A DNA stretch of 64,000 nt from an uncultured Roseateles sp. (GTDB lineage: Bacteria > Pseudomonadota > Gammaproteobacteria > Burkholderiales > Burkholderiaceae_C): contig NZ_CAMFJS010000007.1 in the NCBI RefSeq assembly GCF_945956965.1, positions 1 to 64,000 on the forward strand, read 5' to 3'. A program made the position numbers and the translations under genes. This document shows positions 26,627 to 37,058 of the stretch, piece after piece. Within the stretch, counting starts at the first letter, position 1, and each line of letters starts with the position of its first letter. Below the pieces are notes generated by a model. That model was not told the origin of the DNA. It did no database searches and saw only the letters and a program-made list of their open reading frames with translations.

Positions 26627-26977
26627 ATGAATAAGACCGAACTGATTGAACACCTGGCAGCCAAGCACTCGCTGACCAAGGCCGAAGCCGGCCGTATCCT
26701 GGAAACCCTGCTGGACGCCGTGGTCACCACCGTCAAAAAGGGCGGCGCCGTGTCGATTCCCGGCTTTGGTTCGTTCAAGCAGCACGCACGTGCCGCCCGC
26801 ACTGGCGTGAACCCCAGCACCGGCGACAAGATCAAGATCGCCGCAGCCAAGCTGCCCAAGTTCACCCCTGGCGCTGGCTTCAAGGCCGCCGTGGACCCCA
26901 AGGCTGCTGCTCGCAAGGCTGCCAAGGCTGCTGAAACCGCAGCTGCCAAGCCCGCTGCCAAGAAGGCCAAGAAGTAA
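26627..26977 (+). CDS. HU-family DNA-binding protein with Lys/Ala tail
   Basis: A 116-residue nucleoid protein started at the ATG at 26627 (MNKTELIEHLAAKHSLTKAE). The HU/IHF core (about 1-90) has the arm region GVNPSTGDKIKIAAAKLPKF, with TGDKI in place of the usual TGE. It is followed by a tail of about 25 residues made mostly of Ala and Lys (AAARKAAKAA and AAKKAKK). Tailed HU proteins are frequent in Burkholderiales, and the tail adds non-specific DNA binding. A short hairpin of GCCCGA/TCGGGC (26582-26597) lies in the leader, and a strong terminator follows at 27083. Confidence 0.93.
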   Translation: MNKTELIEHLAAKHSLTKAEAGRILETLLDAVVTTVKKGGAVSIPGFGSFKQHARAARTGVNPSTGDKIKIAAAKLPKFTPGAGFKAAVDPKAAARKAAKAAETAAAKPAAKKAKK

Positions 26978-27082
26978 TTTGGACCTGGCGTGACGGCTCG
27001 CCCTCAGCGCGACTGAGGCCTGCTGTCACTCACTGACCCGGCGGCCTGGTGCCTTAGGCAAAGCTCGTTGGGAAAGTAAAAG

Positions 27083-27111
27083 AAAAGGCGCTCCTGAGGA
27101 GCGCCTTTTTT
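27083..27111. terminator. Bidirectional terminator
   Basis: AAAAGGCGCTCC (27083-27094) pairs with GGAGCGCCTTTT (27098-27109), followed by more T. It separates the convergent HU and TauD-like genes. Confidence 0.92.
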
Positions 27112-27113
27112 GT

Positions 27114-27980
27114 TTAGCCGCGCCCGTTTTCCGCGCGCCAGCAGCTGCCGTCTTCTTCGCTGCAGAAGGAGGCCAGCAGGGCGGTGTCCAGCGCTTGGCC
27201 CGGCAGGGGCAGCTCTTCGTTGGGCCAACGCTTGACCAGATGGCCGTTGGCCACGCCGCCGGCGTGCAGTTCTTGGTAGGCGCGGCGGTGCTGCATGGTC
27301 ACGCCGGCATTGGCATTGCTGACGATGCGGCTTTCACCCAGCTGCCAGGGTTCGAAATAAGCGTCTGCTAATTGATCGACTTGGCGGAAGTAGGCGCGCG
27401 CGCCCTCGGCGTCAAGCTTGCGGCGCACGGTGCGGGTGATCTGGCCTTGCAACTGATCCAGGGCTTGGTAGCTCATGCCCTGCACCGCAGCGCTGGACAG
27501 ATCGCGCCCTTGCAGTAGTGGCTGCAGCGCCGGCGCAGCGGCCAGCTCCGCAGGCAAGGCCTTCACCATGGCCGCCACCACCGCGTGATGCGGGGCCACC
27601 GCGGTGGCGATGGAGCGGGTCTGCGGCTGATAAGGGCAGCGGATCTCGACAAAGCGTGGCTTGGTCGGGCCGGAGCAGCCGTCGTGGTGGTAGTACTCGC
27701 CCTGACTCAGCCGGCCCTTGCTGGAGCGGCCGCGCACATCGCGGTAGCTCTCGTGCCGGCTGTCCAGATTCAGGCAGACCACCAGGCCGGTGGCATCGGC
27801 CAGTTGGAAAAAAGGCTCGCGCCATTCGGGCTGCAGCAAGATGTCGTGCAGATAGTCGCTGGGCACGATGGCGGCGCCGGGCTCGCTGGGCTGCTCGCCC
27901 TCAATCACCAGCACAAAAGGTTTGGGCCGGCGCACGCGCCAAAGGCGGCCGGCGAAGTCGAGGGTGCTGGAAGTGGGCAT
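27114..27980 (-). CDS. Unrecognised protein with TauD-like iron/2-oxoglutarate features
   Basis: A protein of about 288 residues from the ATG at 27980; longer starts up to 28076 exist. I do not recognise a close family. The order of motifs resembles Fe(II)/2-oxoglutarate dioxygenases of the TauD/clavaminate-synthase type: an HxD-like pair in EYYHHDGCSGPTKP (about residue 96) and a distal block NAGVTMQHRRAYQELHAGG, then GHLVKRW (about residues 235-262), that resembles the H...R region ending that fold. If correct, it would be a cytoplasmic oxygenase with unknown substrate. The AraC-type gene lies 77 nt upstream on the same strand. A run of nine G residues sits just upstream of the chosen start, and no Shine-Dalgarno sequence is visible. 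Confidence 0.55.
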   Translation of the reverse strand: MPTSSTLDFAGRLWRVRRPKPFVLVIEGEQPSEPGAAIVPSDYLHDILLQPEWREPFFQLADATGLVVCLNLDSRHESYRDVRGRSSKGRLSQGEYYHHDGCSGPTKPRFVEIRCPYQPQTRSIATAVAPHHAVVAAMVKALPAELAAAPALQPLLQGRDLSSAAVQGMSYQALDQLQGQITRTVRRKLDAEGARAYFRQVDQLADAYFEPWQLGESRIVSNANAGVTMQHRRAYQELHAGGVANGHLVKRWPNEELPLPGQALDTALLASFCSEEDGSCWRAENGRG

Positions 27981-28057
27981 GGGCTGGGGGGGGGAGTGGT
28001 TGTCACGCAGCAAGGCCAGGCTGCCGCGAGCCCTCGATTTTAAAGGCCGGCTGCGAC

Positions 28058-29014
28058 TCAGCCCACCCGCCGCCACTCACCCGGCGTGGCGCCCAAGTCC
28101 GCCTTGAGGCTGCGGCTCAGGTGGCTGGCGCTGGCGTAGCCGCAGTCCGCGGCCACCTGGGCCAGGCTCAGCAAGGGGCGGCGCTGCAGCAGCAAGGCGC
28201 GGGCGCGGGCGGCACGCCGCTGGCTGATCCAGCCATGCGGGCTGCAACCCAGGCTGTTGCGGAACATGCGCGCGAAATGGAACTCCGACAGATTGGCCTC
28301 AGCCGCCAGCGCCGCCAGGCTCAAGCCCTCGCTCTGACCGGCTTCCAGCTGAGCCTCGATGTATGCCAGCACGCGCCGCCGCGCCGCCGATGCCAGGCCA
28401 CCTTTGGCCAGTTGCAGCGCGCGTTCACGTTCATGCGGCCTAGCGGCCAGCAGCACTAGGCGGTCCAGCGCGGCCTCGCTGAGCTGGTGTGCTTGCAGGC
28501 GTTGCACGGTGTTGTGCCAGTCCAGCGCGGCGACTTGCTGCGCCCAACTGGCCAGCACCGGGTCTTTGCCGAAGATGCGCGGCGCCAGGGTGTAGGCACG
28601 GGGCTCGGCATCCAGCAGCTGGACGATGCGTTGGGCCCAGGCGCCATCAGACAAGTAAAGGTGCACAAAGCGCAGGTCGCCCGCGATCTGCCATTGCGAT
28701 TCATGGTCGGCCGGCAAGACGCAGAAGGTGCCGGGCTGGCCGTGCTCCGCGTCCATGGGGCTGCGCTCGCCCCGTACGCGCACATCTTGGCCGCCCTGCA
28801 GATAGACCGACAAGGTATGGTGCCCGGGCCGGCTGTAGCCAGTGCGGTCTTCGCGGTTATGCCACTGCGCCAGGCGCAAAGCGCTGCCCAGCTCGGCTTG
28901 CCGCTCCAGGCGCGCGCGCGACTGGCTCAGCACCGCGAACACATGGGACTGTGATGCGGTGTTGGTGTTGGTGTCGGCAGCCTCGTTGGGCGCAGGCGTG
29001 GCTTGGGTGGGCAT
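28058..29014 (-). CDS. AraC-family transcriptional regulator
   Basis: A 318-residue regulator. The N-terminal half (about 20-190) is a cupin-type sensing domain containing SRPGHHTLSVYLQGG. The C-terminal domain (about 210-318) has two helix-turn-helix units (LAALAAEANLSEFHFARMF and LAQVAADCGYASASHLSRSL). It is divergent from a DMT-family exporter gene, with 122 nt between the starts, and shares the minus strand with the downstream TauD-like gene. Control of one or both neighbours is likely. The inducer is unknown. Confidence 0.9.
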   Translation of the reverse strand: MPTQATPAPNEAADTNTNTASQSHVFAVLSQSRARLERQAELGSALRLAQWHNREDRTGYSRPGHHTLSVYLQGGQDVRVRGERSPMDAEHGQPGTFCVLPADHESQWQIAGDLRFVHLYLSDGAWAQRIVQLLDAEPRAYTLAPRIFGKDPVLASWAQQVAALDWHNTVQRLQAHQLSEAALDRLVLLAARPHERERALQLAKGGLASAARRRVLAYIEAQLEAGQSEGLSLAALAAEANLSEFHFARMFRNSLGCSPHGWISQRRAARARALLLQRRPLLSLAQVAADCGYASASHLSRSLKADLGATPGEWRRVG

Positions 29015-29136
29015 GGGCTGATTTTCGGTCGCATCGGCCTGCTGCGCCCGCGCCAGGCTGCAAAAAGCGCAGGAATGTGCAATGCGGTCACACCAGCGCC
29101 CGGCATGCTCGGGCCTCGTCTTTGAGGAGCTTTGCT

Positions 29137-30054
29137 GTGAATGCAGTTTTGTACGCCCTGGTGGTGCTGATCTGGGGCACGACCTGGATCGCCCTGAAGT
29201 GGCAGTTGGGCGTGGTGCCCATCCCCATGTCCATTGCCTACCGCTTTGGGTTGGCGGCCTTGATTTTGTTTGCCTGGCTGGCCTGGCGAGGCCAGTTGCA
29301 GCGGCCGCGTGGCCGCGCCGGGCTGTGGGTGCTGGGTCAGGGCCTGTGCCTGTTCTGCTTCAACTTCGTTTGCTTCCTCAAGGCCAGCGCCTTGATTCAA
29401 AGTGGCTTGGTGGCGGTGGTGTTTTCCAGCTCCACGCTTTGGAATGCGCTGCTGGCGCGCCTGGTGCATGGCCGCAAGCTGGCGCCCAAAGTCTTGGCCG
29501 GCGGCGCGCTGGGCCTGGGCGGCTTGCTGCTGCTGTTCTGGCCCGAGATCAGCGCCCATGGCGCCAGCGCCAATACCTTGCAAGGCCTGGCTTGGGCGCT
29601 GGGTGGCACGCTGTGCTTTTCCACCGGCAACCTACTCTCGGCGGCCCTGCAGCGCCAAGGCCTGAAGCCAGCGCAAACCAATGCCTGGGGCATGCTGACC
29701 GGCACCTTGCTGCTGTTGAGCTATTGCCTGCTGCAAGGCCTGCCCTTCACCTTCGAGCCGGGCTGGCGCTATGCCAGCGCGCTGCTCTATCTGGCGATCC
29801 CGGGTTCGGTGATTGCCTTCACTGCCTACCTGACCCTGGTCGGCCGCCTGGGGCCGGAGCGCGCGGCCTACAGCACTGTGCTGTTCCCGGTGGTGGCACT
29901 CAATGCCTCGGCCCTGTTCGAGGGCTATCGCTGGACTCTGCCGGCCGTGCTGGGCCTGGCCTGCGTGATGGCCGGCAATGTGCTGGTCTTCCGCAACAAG
30001 CCATTGCACTGGTGGTGGCGCAAACCGGCTGAAGGCACCCGCGCCACGGCCTAG
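29137..30054 (+). CDS. EamA/DMT-family transporter
   Basis: A 305-residue inner-membrane protein with about ten hydrophobic segments in two EamA halves, beginning with the typical LIWGTTWIALKWQLG. The start is a GTG at 29137 preceded by GAGGAG at 29124-29129; the open frame upstream of this belongs to the shadow of the AraC gene. DMT proteins of this size export amino acids, their analogues or other metabolites. Divergence from an AraC regulator suggests inducible export. The C-terminus is short and basic (FRNKPLHWWWRKP). Confidence 0.9.
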   Translation: MNAVLYALVVLIWGTTWIALKWQLGVVPIPMSIAYRFGLAALILFAWLAWRGQLQRPRGRAGLWVLGQGLCLFCFNFVCFLKASALIQSGLVAVVFSSSTLWNALLARLVHGRKLAPKVLAGGALGLGGLLLLFWPEISAHGASANTLQGLAWALGGTLCFSTGNLLSAALQRQGLKPAQTNAWGMLTGTLLLLSYCLLQGLPFTFEPGWRYASALLYLAIPGSVIAFTAYLTLVGRLGPERAAYSTVLFPVVALNASALFEGYRWTLPAVLGLACVMAGNVLVFRNKPLHWWWRKPAEGTRATA

Positions 30055-30070
30055 GACTCGTTGGCAAATA

Positions 30071-30101
30071 CGCAGTGCTGCGCCCTCCGCGCGGCACTGC
30101 G
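30071..30101. terminator. Hairpin between convergent genes
   Basis: A 13-bp stem (30071-30083 with 30089-30101, one G-T pair) and a 5-nt loop lie between the transporter and monooxygenase stop codons. There is no T-tract, so its use as a terminator is tentative. Confidence 0.5.
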
Positions 30102-30115
30102 GCACTAACTAGCGC

Positions 30116-30409
30116 TCAAAGGCGTGCGGCGAAGTGCTCCACCTTGGGCGGCTCGGCAAAGAAGGGCCCAACGATGGCGCGCCAGGCCGGGAACAGCGGC
30201 CCACCGCGGAAGCCTTCGGTATGGTCTTCCAGCGTGGCCCATTGAATCTGCAGCACATAACGCTCGGGCGACTCGATGCCCTGATGCACCTGCGCCTTGA
30301 TAAAGCCCTTGGCCTTGGACGCCACAGTGTCCAAGCCCAACTCAATCGCCGCCTCAAACGCCGCTTGCTGGCCGGGGTGGATGCGGATGTCGGCAATTTC
30401 CAGAATCAT
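30116..30409 (-). CDS. Antibiotic biosynthesis monooxygenase (ABM) family protein
   Basis: A 97-residue protein started at the ATG at 30409 (MILEIADIRIHPGQ). It has the ferredoxin-like ABM/dimeric alpha-beta barrel pattern, including the conserved VLQIQWATLEDHTEGFRG. Members act as small quinol or heme-degrading oxygenases, or have no known activity. Arg, Trp and His positions of the family are kept. No operon partner is evident; it converges on the DMT transporter gene. Confidence 0.85.
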   Translation of the reverse strand: MILEIADIRIHPGQQAAFEAAIELGLDTVASKAKGFIKAQVHQGIESPERYVLQIQWATLEDHTEGFRGGPLFPAWRAIVGPFFAEPPKVEHFAARL

Positions 30410-30718
30410 GATGTGTTGCTCGCGGTGGAGTGAGTTGAATGAGTGAGGGCTGCGGTCCAAATTGATTCGCGGTGATTCTAGGAGGCAAGCAGACTGCCTG
30501 AGATTGGCGGCATGAGCGTAGGCTTCCGGTTCTTGGCATACCAGTTAAATGGCAAGTTAGCTGTTAGTGCCGGGATTGGGTCAATATGGCTTTCTAAGCC
30601 ATTGTGTTGTCTGTGGAGACTCGGGGGAGTGAAAACCCTTGCAGCCCCGTTTCTTTCCCTACGTAGATTAATTTCGTCAGAACCGGCAATCGCTCTGACG
30701 AACTTTCAGGGAGAGAAC
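30410..30718. other. Upstream region of the PEP-CTERM gene
   Basis: This 309-nt region becomes AT-richer towards 30719. It holds a small hairpin (ATGGCTT/AAGCCAT, 30586-30602) and a 9-bp inverted repeat listed separately. The frame open from 30512 has no ribosome-binding site and does not look like protein. I found no convincing sigma-54 or sigma-70 boxes. Confidence 0.4.
30673..30702 (+). repeat. Inverted repeat in the leader of the PEP-CTERM gene
   Basis: TTCGTCAGA (30673-30681) and TCTGACGAA (30694-30702) form a perfect 9-bp repeat with a 12-nt loop. It ends 16 nt before the start codon, just before the AGGGAGAG ribosome-binding site. Confidence 0.5.
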
Positions 30719-31462
30719 ATGCGAAAAGCTATTTGTTTGTTGGCTTGCGTTGTAGGCGTCTTTGTTGGTGGCACTGTTTACGGTGCGACTCAATTGCCTT
30801 CTGATCCATCGAAGGGAACTTGGATCACAACGATGTTGCCTCGGGACATCAATCATGATGGAAAGGTCGATGCCTACTATGACACTTCGCTCAATGTGAC
30901 GTGGCTCGATGCTGCCCCGTCAAGCATCTCAATGACTTGGGCAGACTCAAACGCATGGGCGAAACAGGATCGCTTTGGGATATCTGGGTGGCGATTGCCG
31001 ACCTTGGTAGATACGGGTGAGCCCGGGTGCCCACGTTCAGCTTATTCCGGCACTGACTGTGGCTACAACGTTTTGACCGCGAGTAGTGAGTTGGCTCACC
31101 TCTTCTTTATCACTCTTGGCAATAAATCGAGCTACACCCCGAAGGGCACATTTCAAACCCCGCATGGCATGGAGAATTTTGGGGCCTTTAAAAGCTTGGC
31201 TGGACCGGCGGAAGTGTACTGGAGTGGACTTGAATATGGTCCGGATTCCTCCATGGCTTGGTTCTTTGCTGTCAATAATGGATCTCAATTCGCAACTTTG
31301 AAACATATTGGTCACCATACCGCGATTGCCGTAATTGACGGGGATGTGGCTGCTGTTCCAGAGGCTGGAACAGGAGTGTTGATGCTTGCGGGCTTGAGTG
31401 CTATTGGGTTCGTAAGGCGATTGAACAGGCGACGGTATTTGGGTAGGGATGAATTCTGCTAA
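30719..31462 (+). CDS. PEP-CTERM-anchored secreted protein, DUF1566-like
   Basis: A 247-residue exported protein started at the ATG at 30719 behind AGGGAGAG. The signal peptide (about 1-23) is followed by a segment with TWLDAA, WADSNAWAKQ and SGWRLPTLVDTGE, typical of DUF1566-like modules found beside PEP-CTERM tails. The C-terminus has the sorting signal: VPEAGT (usually VPEPGT), a hydrophobic stretch (VLMLAGLSAIGF) and a basic end (RRLNRRR). Exosortase-type processing to the cell surface or biofilm matrix is expected; no exosortase gene is in the window. G+C is clearly lower than in all neighbours, which suggests transfer. Confidence 0.88.
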   Translation: MRKAICLLACVVGVFVGGTVYGATQLPSDPSKGTWITTMLPRDINHDGKVDAYYDTSLNVTWLDAAPSSISMTWADSNAWAKQDRFGISGWRLPTLVDTGEPGCPRSAYSGTDCGYNVLTASSELAHLFFITLGNKSSYTPKGTFQTPHGMENFGAFKSLAGPAEVYWSGLEYGPDSSMAWFFAVNNGSQFATLKHIGHHTAIAVIDGDVAAVPEAGTGVLMLAGLSAIGFVRRLNRRRYLGRDEFC

Positions 31463-31522
31463 CGGCCCAAATGGGCGTAACCTTGTTCCTCATACTTGGA
31501 AAATTTCGCCCCACCTGCTAAC

Positions 31523-31560
31523 CCGAGTGGCACCTGCCAATCAGGCGGGTGCCTCCTCGG
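31523..31560. terminator. Long hairpin between convergent genes
   Basis: GGCACCTGCC (31529-31538) pairs with GGCGGGTGCC (31544-31553, one G-T pair). Outer arms CCGAG (31523-31527) and CTCGG (31556-31560) extend it. No good T-tract is present. It probably terminates the PEP-CTERM transcript, the formate dehydrogenase transcript, or both. Confidence 0.6.
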
Positions 31561-31564
31561 TTAG

Positions 31565-34346
31565 CTAGGCCAAGGCCTCCACCCTCACCGCCGTCACCTT
31601 GAATCCAGGGATCTTGCCGGCGGGGTCGAGCGCGCTGCCGGTCAGCACATTGGCGGCGGCTTCCCAGTAGCAGAAGGGCAGGAATAGCTGGCCCAGCCTG
31701 ACTTCGGGGCTGAGCTGCACTTGGGCTTGCAGGCTGCCGTGGCGTGAGCTCATGCGCACGAGCTGACCCTCGTCCAGGTACAGGGCGGCGGCGTCCTCCG
31801 GGTGCATGCTGATCAAGGGTGTGGGGGACAAAGCCTCCAGCGCGCTGGCGCGGCGCGTCATGGCGCCGGTGTGCCAATGTTCCAGCACGCGGCCGGTGGA
31901 CAGCACCAGGGGGTAGTCGCGGTCGGGCTGTTCGGGGCCGGGCATGAAGCGGGTGGGCACGAGTTGGGCGCGGCCGTCGGCGGTGGGGAAATGGTCGGTG
32001 AAGACCACCGCTTGGCCGGGCTCGTCTTCACGCGGCGCCGGCGTCACCACCGCTTCTTCGCGCTTGAGGCGTGCCCAGCTCACACCTGCCAGCGGCGCCA
32101 TCAGCGTGCGCATTTCTTCGAACACGCGGGCCACCGGCGCTTCGCTCGCCAGCTGGCCTGCGCCGTCGTCGGCCTGCCAATACTGCCAGGGCAGGCCGAT
32201 GCGGCGGCCGAGTTGCTCGATGATCCAGAGGTCTTGGCGGGCCTCGCCGGGTGGCGTGAGCGCCGGGCGGCCGAGCTGGATCAGGCGGTCGGTGTTGGTA
32301 TAGCTGCCCCATTTCTCGGGGTGGGCCGAGGCGGGCAAGATCACATCGGCCAGCAAGGCGGTTTCGGTGGCAAAGATGTCTTGCACCACCAGGTGATCAA
32401 GCTTGGCCAGGGCGGCGCGGGCGTGGTCCAGGTCGGGGTCAGACATGGCTGGGTTCTCGCCCTCCACAAACATGGCTTTGATGCGGCCCTCAAAGGCGGC
32501 GTGGATGATTTCCACCACCGTCATGCCGGGCTGGGCGCCCATGGCTTCGCTCATGCCCCAGAGGGCTTCGAACTGCTGGCGCAGCTCGGTGTGGATGACG
32601 CGCTGGTAGTTGGGCAGCATCATCGGGATCAGGCCAGCGTCCGAGGCGCCTTGCACATTGTTCTGGCCGCGCAGCGGGTGCAGGCCGGTGCCGGGCCGGC
32701 CGATCTGGCCGGTGATCATGGCCAGCGCGATCAGGCAGCGCGCGTTGTCGGTGCCGTGCACATGCTGGCTGATGCCCATGCCCCAGAAAATCATCGAGGC
32801 CTTGGACGTGGCATATAGCCGCGCCACGGTGCGCAGCGCTTGCGGCGCAATGCCGCAGAGCTCGCTCATGCGCTCGGGCGTGCAGTCGGCCACCGAGGCT
32901 TTCAAAGCCTCATAACCATTCACTCGCGCGGCAATGAAGTCGGGGTCGGTCAGGCCTTCCTCGATGATGATGTGCAGCAAGGCGTTGAGCAGGGCCACAT
33001 CGCTGTCCGGCCGGAAGGCCAGATGGTGTTTGGCGAAGCGTGCCATGGGCGCGCGGCGCGGGTCGGCCACGATCAGGGTGGCGCCGCCCTTGACCGCGTT
33101 CTTGATGAAGCTGGCCGCCACCGGGTGGTTGCTGCTGGGGTTGGCGCCGATTAGAAAAATCAGGTCGGCGTATTGCGCGTCCGACACCGGGTTGCTGACC
33201 GAGCCCGAACCCAGGCCTTCCAGCAAGGCCGCCACCGAGCTGGCATGACACAGCCGCGTGCAGTGGTCGACGTTGTGGGTGCCAAAGCCCTGGCGGATCA
33301 GCTTCTGGAACAAATAGGCTTCTTCATTGCTGCCCTTGGCTGAGCCAAAGCCGGCCAAGGGGCTTTGCGCGCCGTGGGGATGGCTGGCCAGCAGCTTGTT
33401 GAAGCCGGCGGCCGCGAGGTCCAGCGCTTCGTTCCAGCTGGCTTCGCGGAACAGGGCGCTCAAGGGCAGGGCGCCGCTGCGCACGCGGGCGATGTCGGCG
33501 GGGTCTTTGGGCGCATCGGCGCGGCGGACCAGCGGCATGCGCAGGCGCTCATCGCTCATCACATAGTCGTAACCGTAGCGGCCTTTGACGCACAGGCGGC
33601 CGTGGTTGGCCGTGCCATCGCGGCCGGTGGCCTCCAAGATTTTTTCGTCCTTGACCCGGTAGGTCAGCTGGCAACCCACGCCGCAGTAGGGGCAGACGGA
33701 ATCCACCTCGGCATCGGCCACTTGCAGCGCGGCGCCGTTGGCGGGCGTGAGCGCGCCAGTGGGGCAGGCTTGCACGCATTCGCCGCAGGCCACGCAGCTG
33801 CTATGGCCCAGTGCGTCATCCGCATCGAAGCTGATGCGGGTGCTGGCGCCGGAGCCGGCAATGCCCAGCACATCGTTGACTTGTTCGTCCCTGCAGGCGC
33901 GCACGCAGCGCATGCATTGGATGCAGGCGTCCAGCTGCACATGGATGGCGGGGTGTGAGTGGTCGGGCGCGGGCTGCTCGCGCGGCGCGAAGCGGGGCTG
34001 GCTCACGCCTAAAGATTCGCACCACTGCGTCAGCTCGGAGCTGCGGCTGTGGGCGGTGGCGGGCGCATTGGCCAGCAGCAGCTCCAGCACCATCTTCTGG
34101 CTGCGCTGCACGCGCTCGTTCTGCAAGCTGACCTGCATGCCTTCGCGCGGCGTGCGGCAGCAGGAGGCGGCCAGCACGCGCTCGCCAGCGATCTCCACCA
34201 CGCAGGCGCGGCAGTTGCCGGCCGGGGTCAGGCCTTGCGTGTGGCACAGATGCGGGATGCTGATGCCGGCGCGCTGCGCGGCTTGCCAGAGGGTTTCGCC
34301 CGGCTGGGCCTGCAGTGCCTGGCCGTCGAGCTGGAAATTGATGGCG

Positions 34347-34354
<8 letters not shown>
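31565..34354 (-). CDS. fdsA: NAD-linked formate dehydrogenase, alpha (Mo/W) subunit
   Basis: A 929-residue catalytic subunit that oxidises formate to CO2 in the cytoplasm. An N-terminal [2Fe-2S] ferredoxin domain (CHTQGLTPAGNCRACVVE, about 35-55) is followed by further cluster motifs (CIQCMRCVRAC and CVACGECVQACPTGA, about 145-205). The bis-MGD domain opens with CPYCGVGCQL. The expected metal-ligand Cys is in HCTRLCHASSVAALLEG; the enzyme is Cys-type, not Sec-type. The C-terminal molydopterin-binding domain starts near YPLVLSTGRVLEHWHTG. It overlaps the fused beta subunit gene by 8 nt. No FdsC/FdhD chaperone gene or FdsD is adjacent. Confidence 0.95.
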
Positions 34355-36110
<1,756 letters not shown>

Positions 36111-36188
36111 GGCGGGTGTCTCCGATTCTTTTCAGGCTTGCATTGTCAAGCGGTTTACGCAGCGCGCCGGCATGCTGAAAGCACTGAT

Positions 36189-36204
36189 TCGACCGATCGG
36201 TCGA
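36189..36204. promoter_or_regulatory. 16-bp perfect palindrome, candidate TetR-type operator
   Basis: TCGACCGATCGGTCGA lies in the region between the divergent formate dehydrogenase and enoyl-CoA hydratase genes, 36 nt before the GTG at 36241. ACCG-CGGT cores are common for TetR-family repressors of acyl-CoA catabolism. No TetR gene is in the window. Confidence 0.6.
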
Positions 36205-36240
36205 GACTGCGATACTGCGGCAACAACAAGGAGTTTGCTG

Positions 36241-37047
36241 GTGGAGACTTTGCAGATTGCGGTGGACGCGCAAGGTGTGGCGCGCCTGACCATGAACCGC
36301 CCGGAGGTGTTCAACGCCTTCAATGAAACCATGATTGCCGAGCTGGGCGCCGCCTTCGATCAGCTGGCCGCCGACCCGGCCGTGCGCTTGATCGTGCTGG
36401 CCGGCGCGGGCAAGGCTTTCAGCGCCGGCGCGGACATCCAGTGGATGAAACGCGCCTCGGAAGCTACGCAGGATTGGAACCTGCAGGATGCCCGCGGCTT
36501 TGCCGAGATGCTGGCGCGCATTGCCAACTGCCCCAAGCCCACTATTGCCCGCGTGCAAGGCTTGGCCTTGGGTGGCGGCTTCGGCCTGGTGGCGGCTTGT
36601 GACATCGCCTTGGCGGCCGAGGAAGCCAAGTTTGCGGTCAGCGAGGCGCGCTTTGGCATCTTGCCGGCCGTCATTGGCCCTTATGTGATCAATGCCGTCG
36701 GGCCGCGCCAGGCGCGCCGGCTGGCGCTCACGGCCAGCCGCATCGGCGCTGCAGAGGCGCTGGGCATGGGTTTGCTGCATGAGGTGGTGCCGGCCGCTGA
36801 GCTGGACGTCGCCCTGCAGCGCTGGGTGGATGAGTTGCTGATGAATGGCCCGCGGGCGCAGGGCGAGATCAAGCGCTTGTTTGCGCAGCTGGCGCTGGGA
36901 CCGGTGACGCCCGAGGTGCGTGAGTTGACGGCGCAGACTATTTCTCGGGTGCGCATGAGCGATGAAGCCCGCGAAGGCTTCGGCGCCTTCCTGGCCAAGC
37001 GCCCGGCCGCTTGGGTGCCGGCAGCCAAACAAGACCTTAGCCAGTGA
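36241..37047 (+). CDS. Enoyl-CoA hydratase/isomerase family protein
   Basis: A 268-residue crotonase started at a GTG at 36241, with AAGGAG 7 nt upstream. The oxyanion-hole text is AGAGKAFSAGADIQWMKRAS and ALGGGFGLVAACD. The acid region reads SEARFGILPAVIGPYV, most like methylglutaconyl-CoA hydratase (LiuC) and its relatives, which lack the usual second catalytic Glu. The neighbouring PaaH-like dehydrogenase and PcaF-like thiolase suggest dicarboxylyl-CoA breakdown instead, so the substrate stays open. It overlaps or abuts the next gene on the same strand. Confidence 0.88.
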   Translation: METLQIAVDAQGVARLTMNRPEVFNAFNETMIAELGAAFDQLAADPAVRLIVLAGAGKAFSAGADIQWMKRASEATQDWNLQDARGFAEMLARIANCPKPTIARVQGLALGGGFGLVAACDIALAAEEAKFAVSEARFGILPAVIGPYVINAVGPRQARRLALTASRIGAAEALGMGLLHEVVPAAELDVALQRWVDELLMNGPRAQGEIKRLFAQLALGPVTPEVRELTAQTISRVRMSDEAREGFGAFLAKRPAAWVPAAKQDLSQ

Positions 37048-37058
37048 GCGGGAACAGC

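Noticed and set aside
28489..29136. An N-terminal extension of the second EamA transporter
   Set aside because: It is antisense to the AraC gene. A GTG with GAGGAG marks the true start at 29137.
30530..30590. A sigma-54 promoter for the PEP-CTERM gene
   Set aside because: TGGCAT is present, but the matching TTGC at the required spacing is not.
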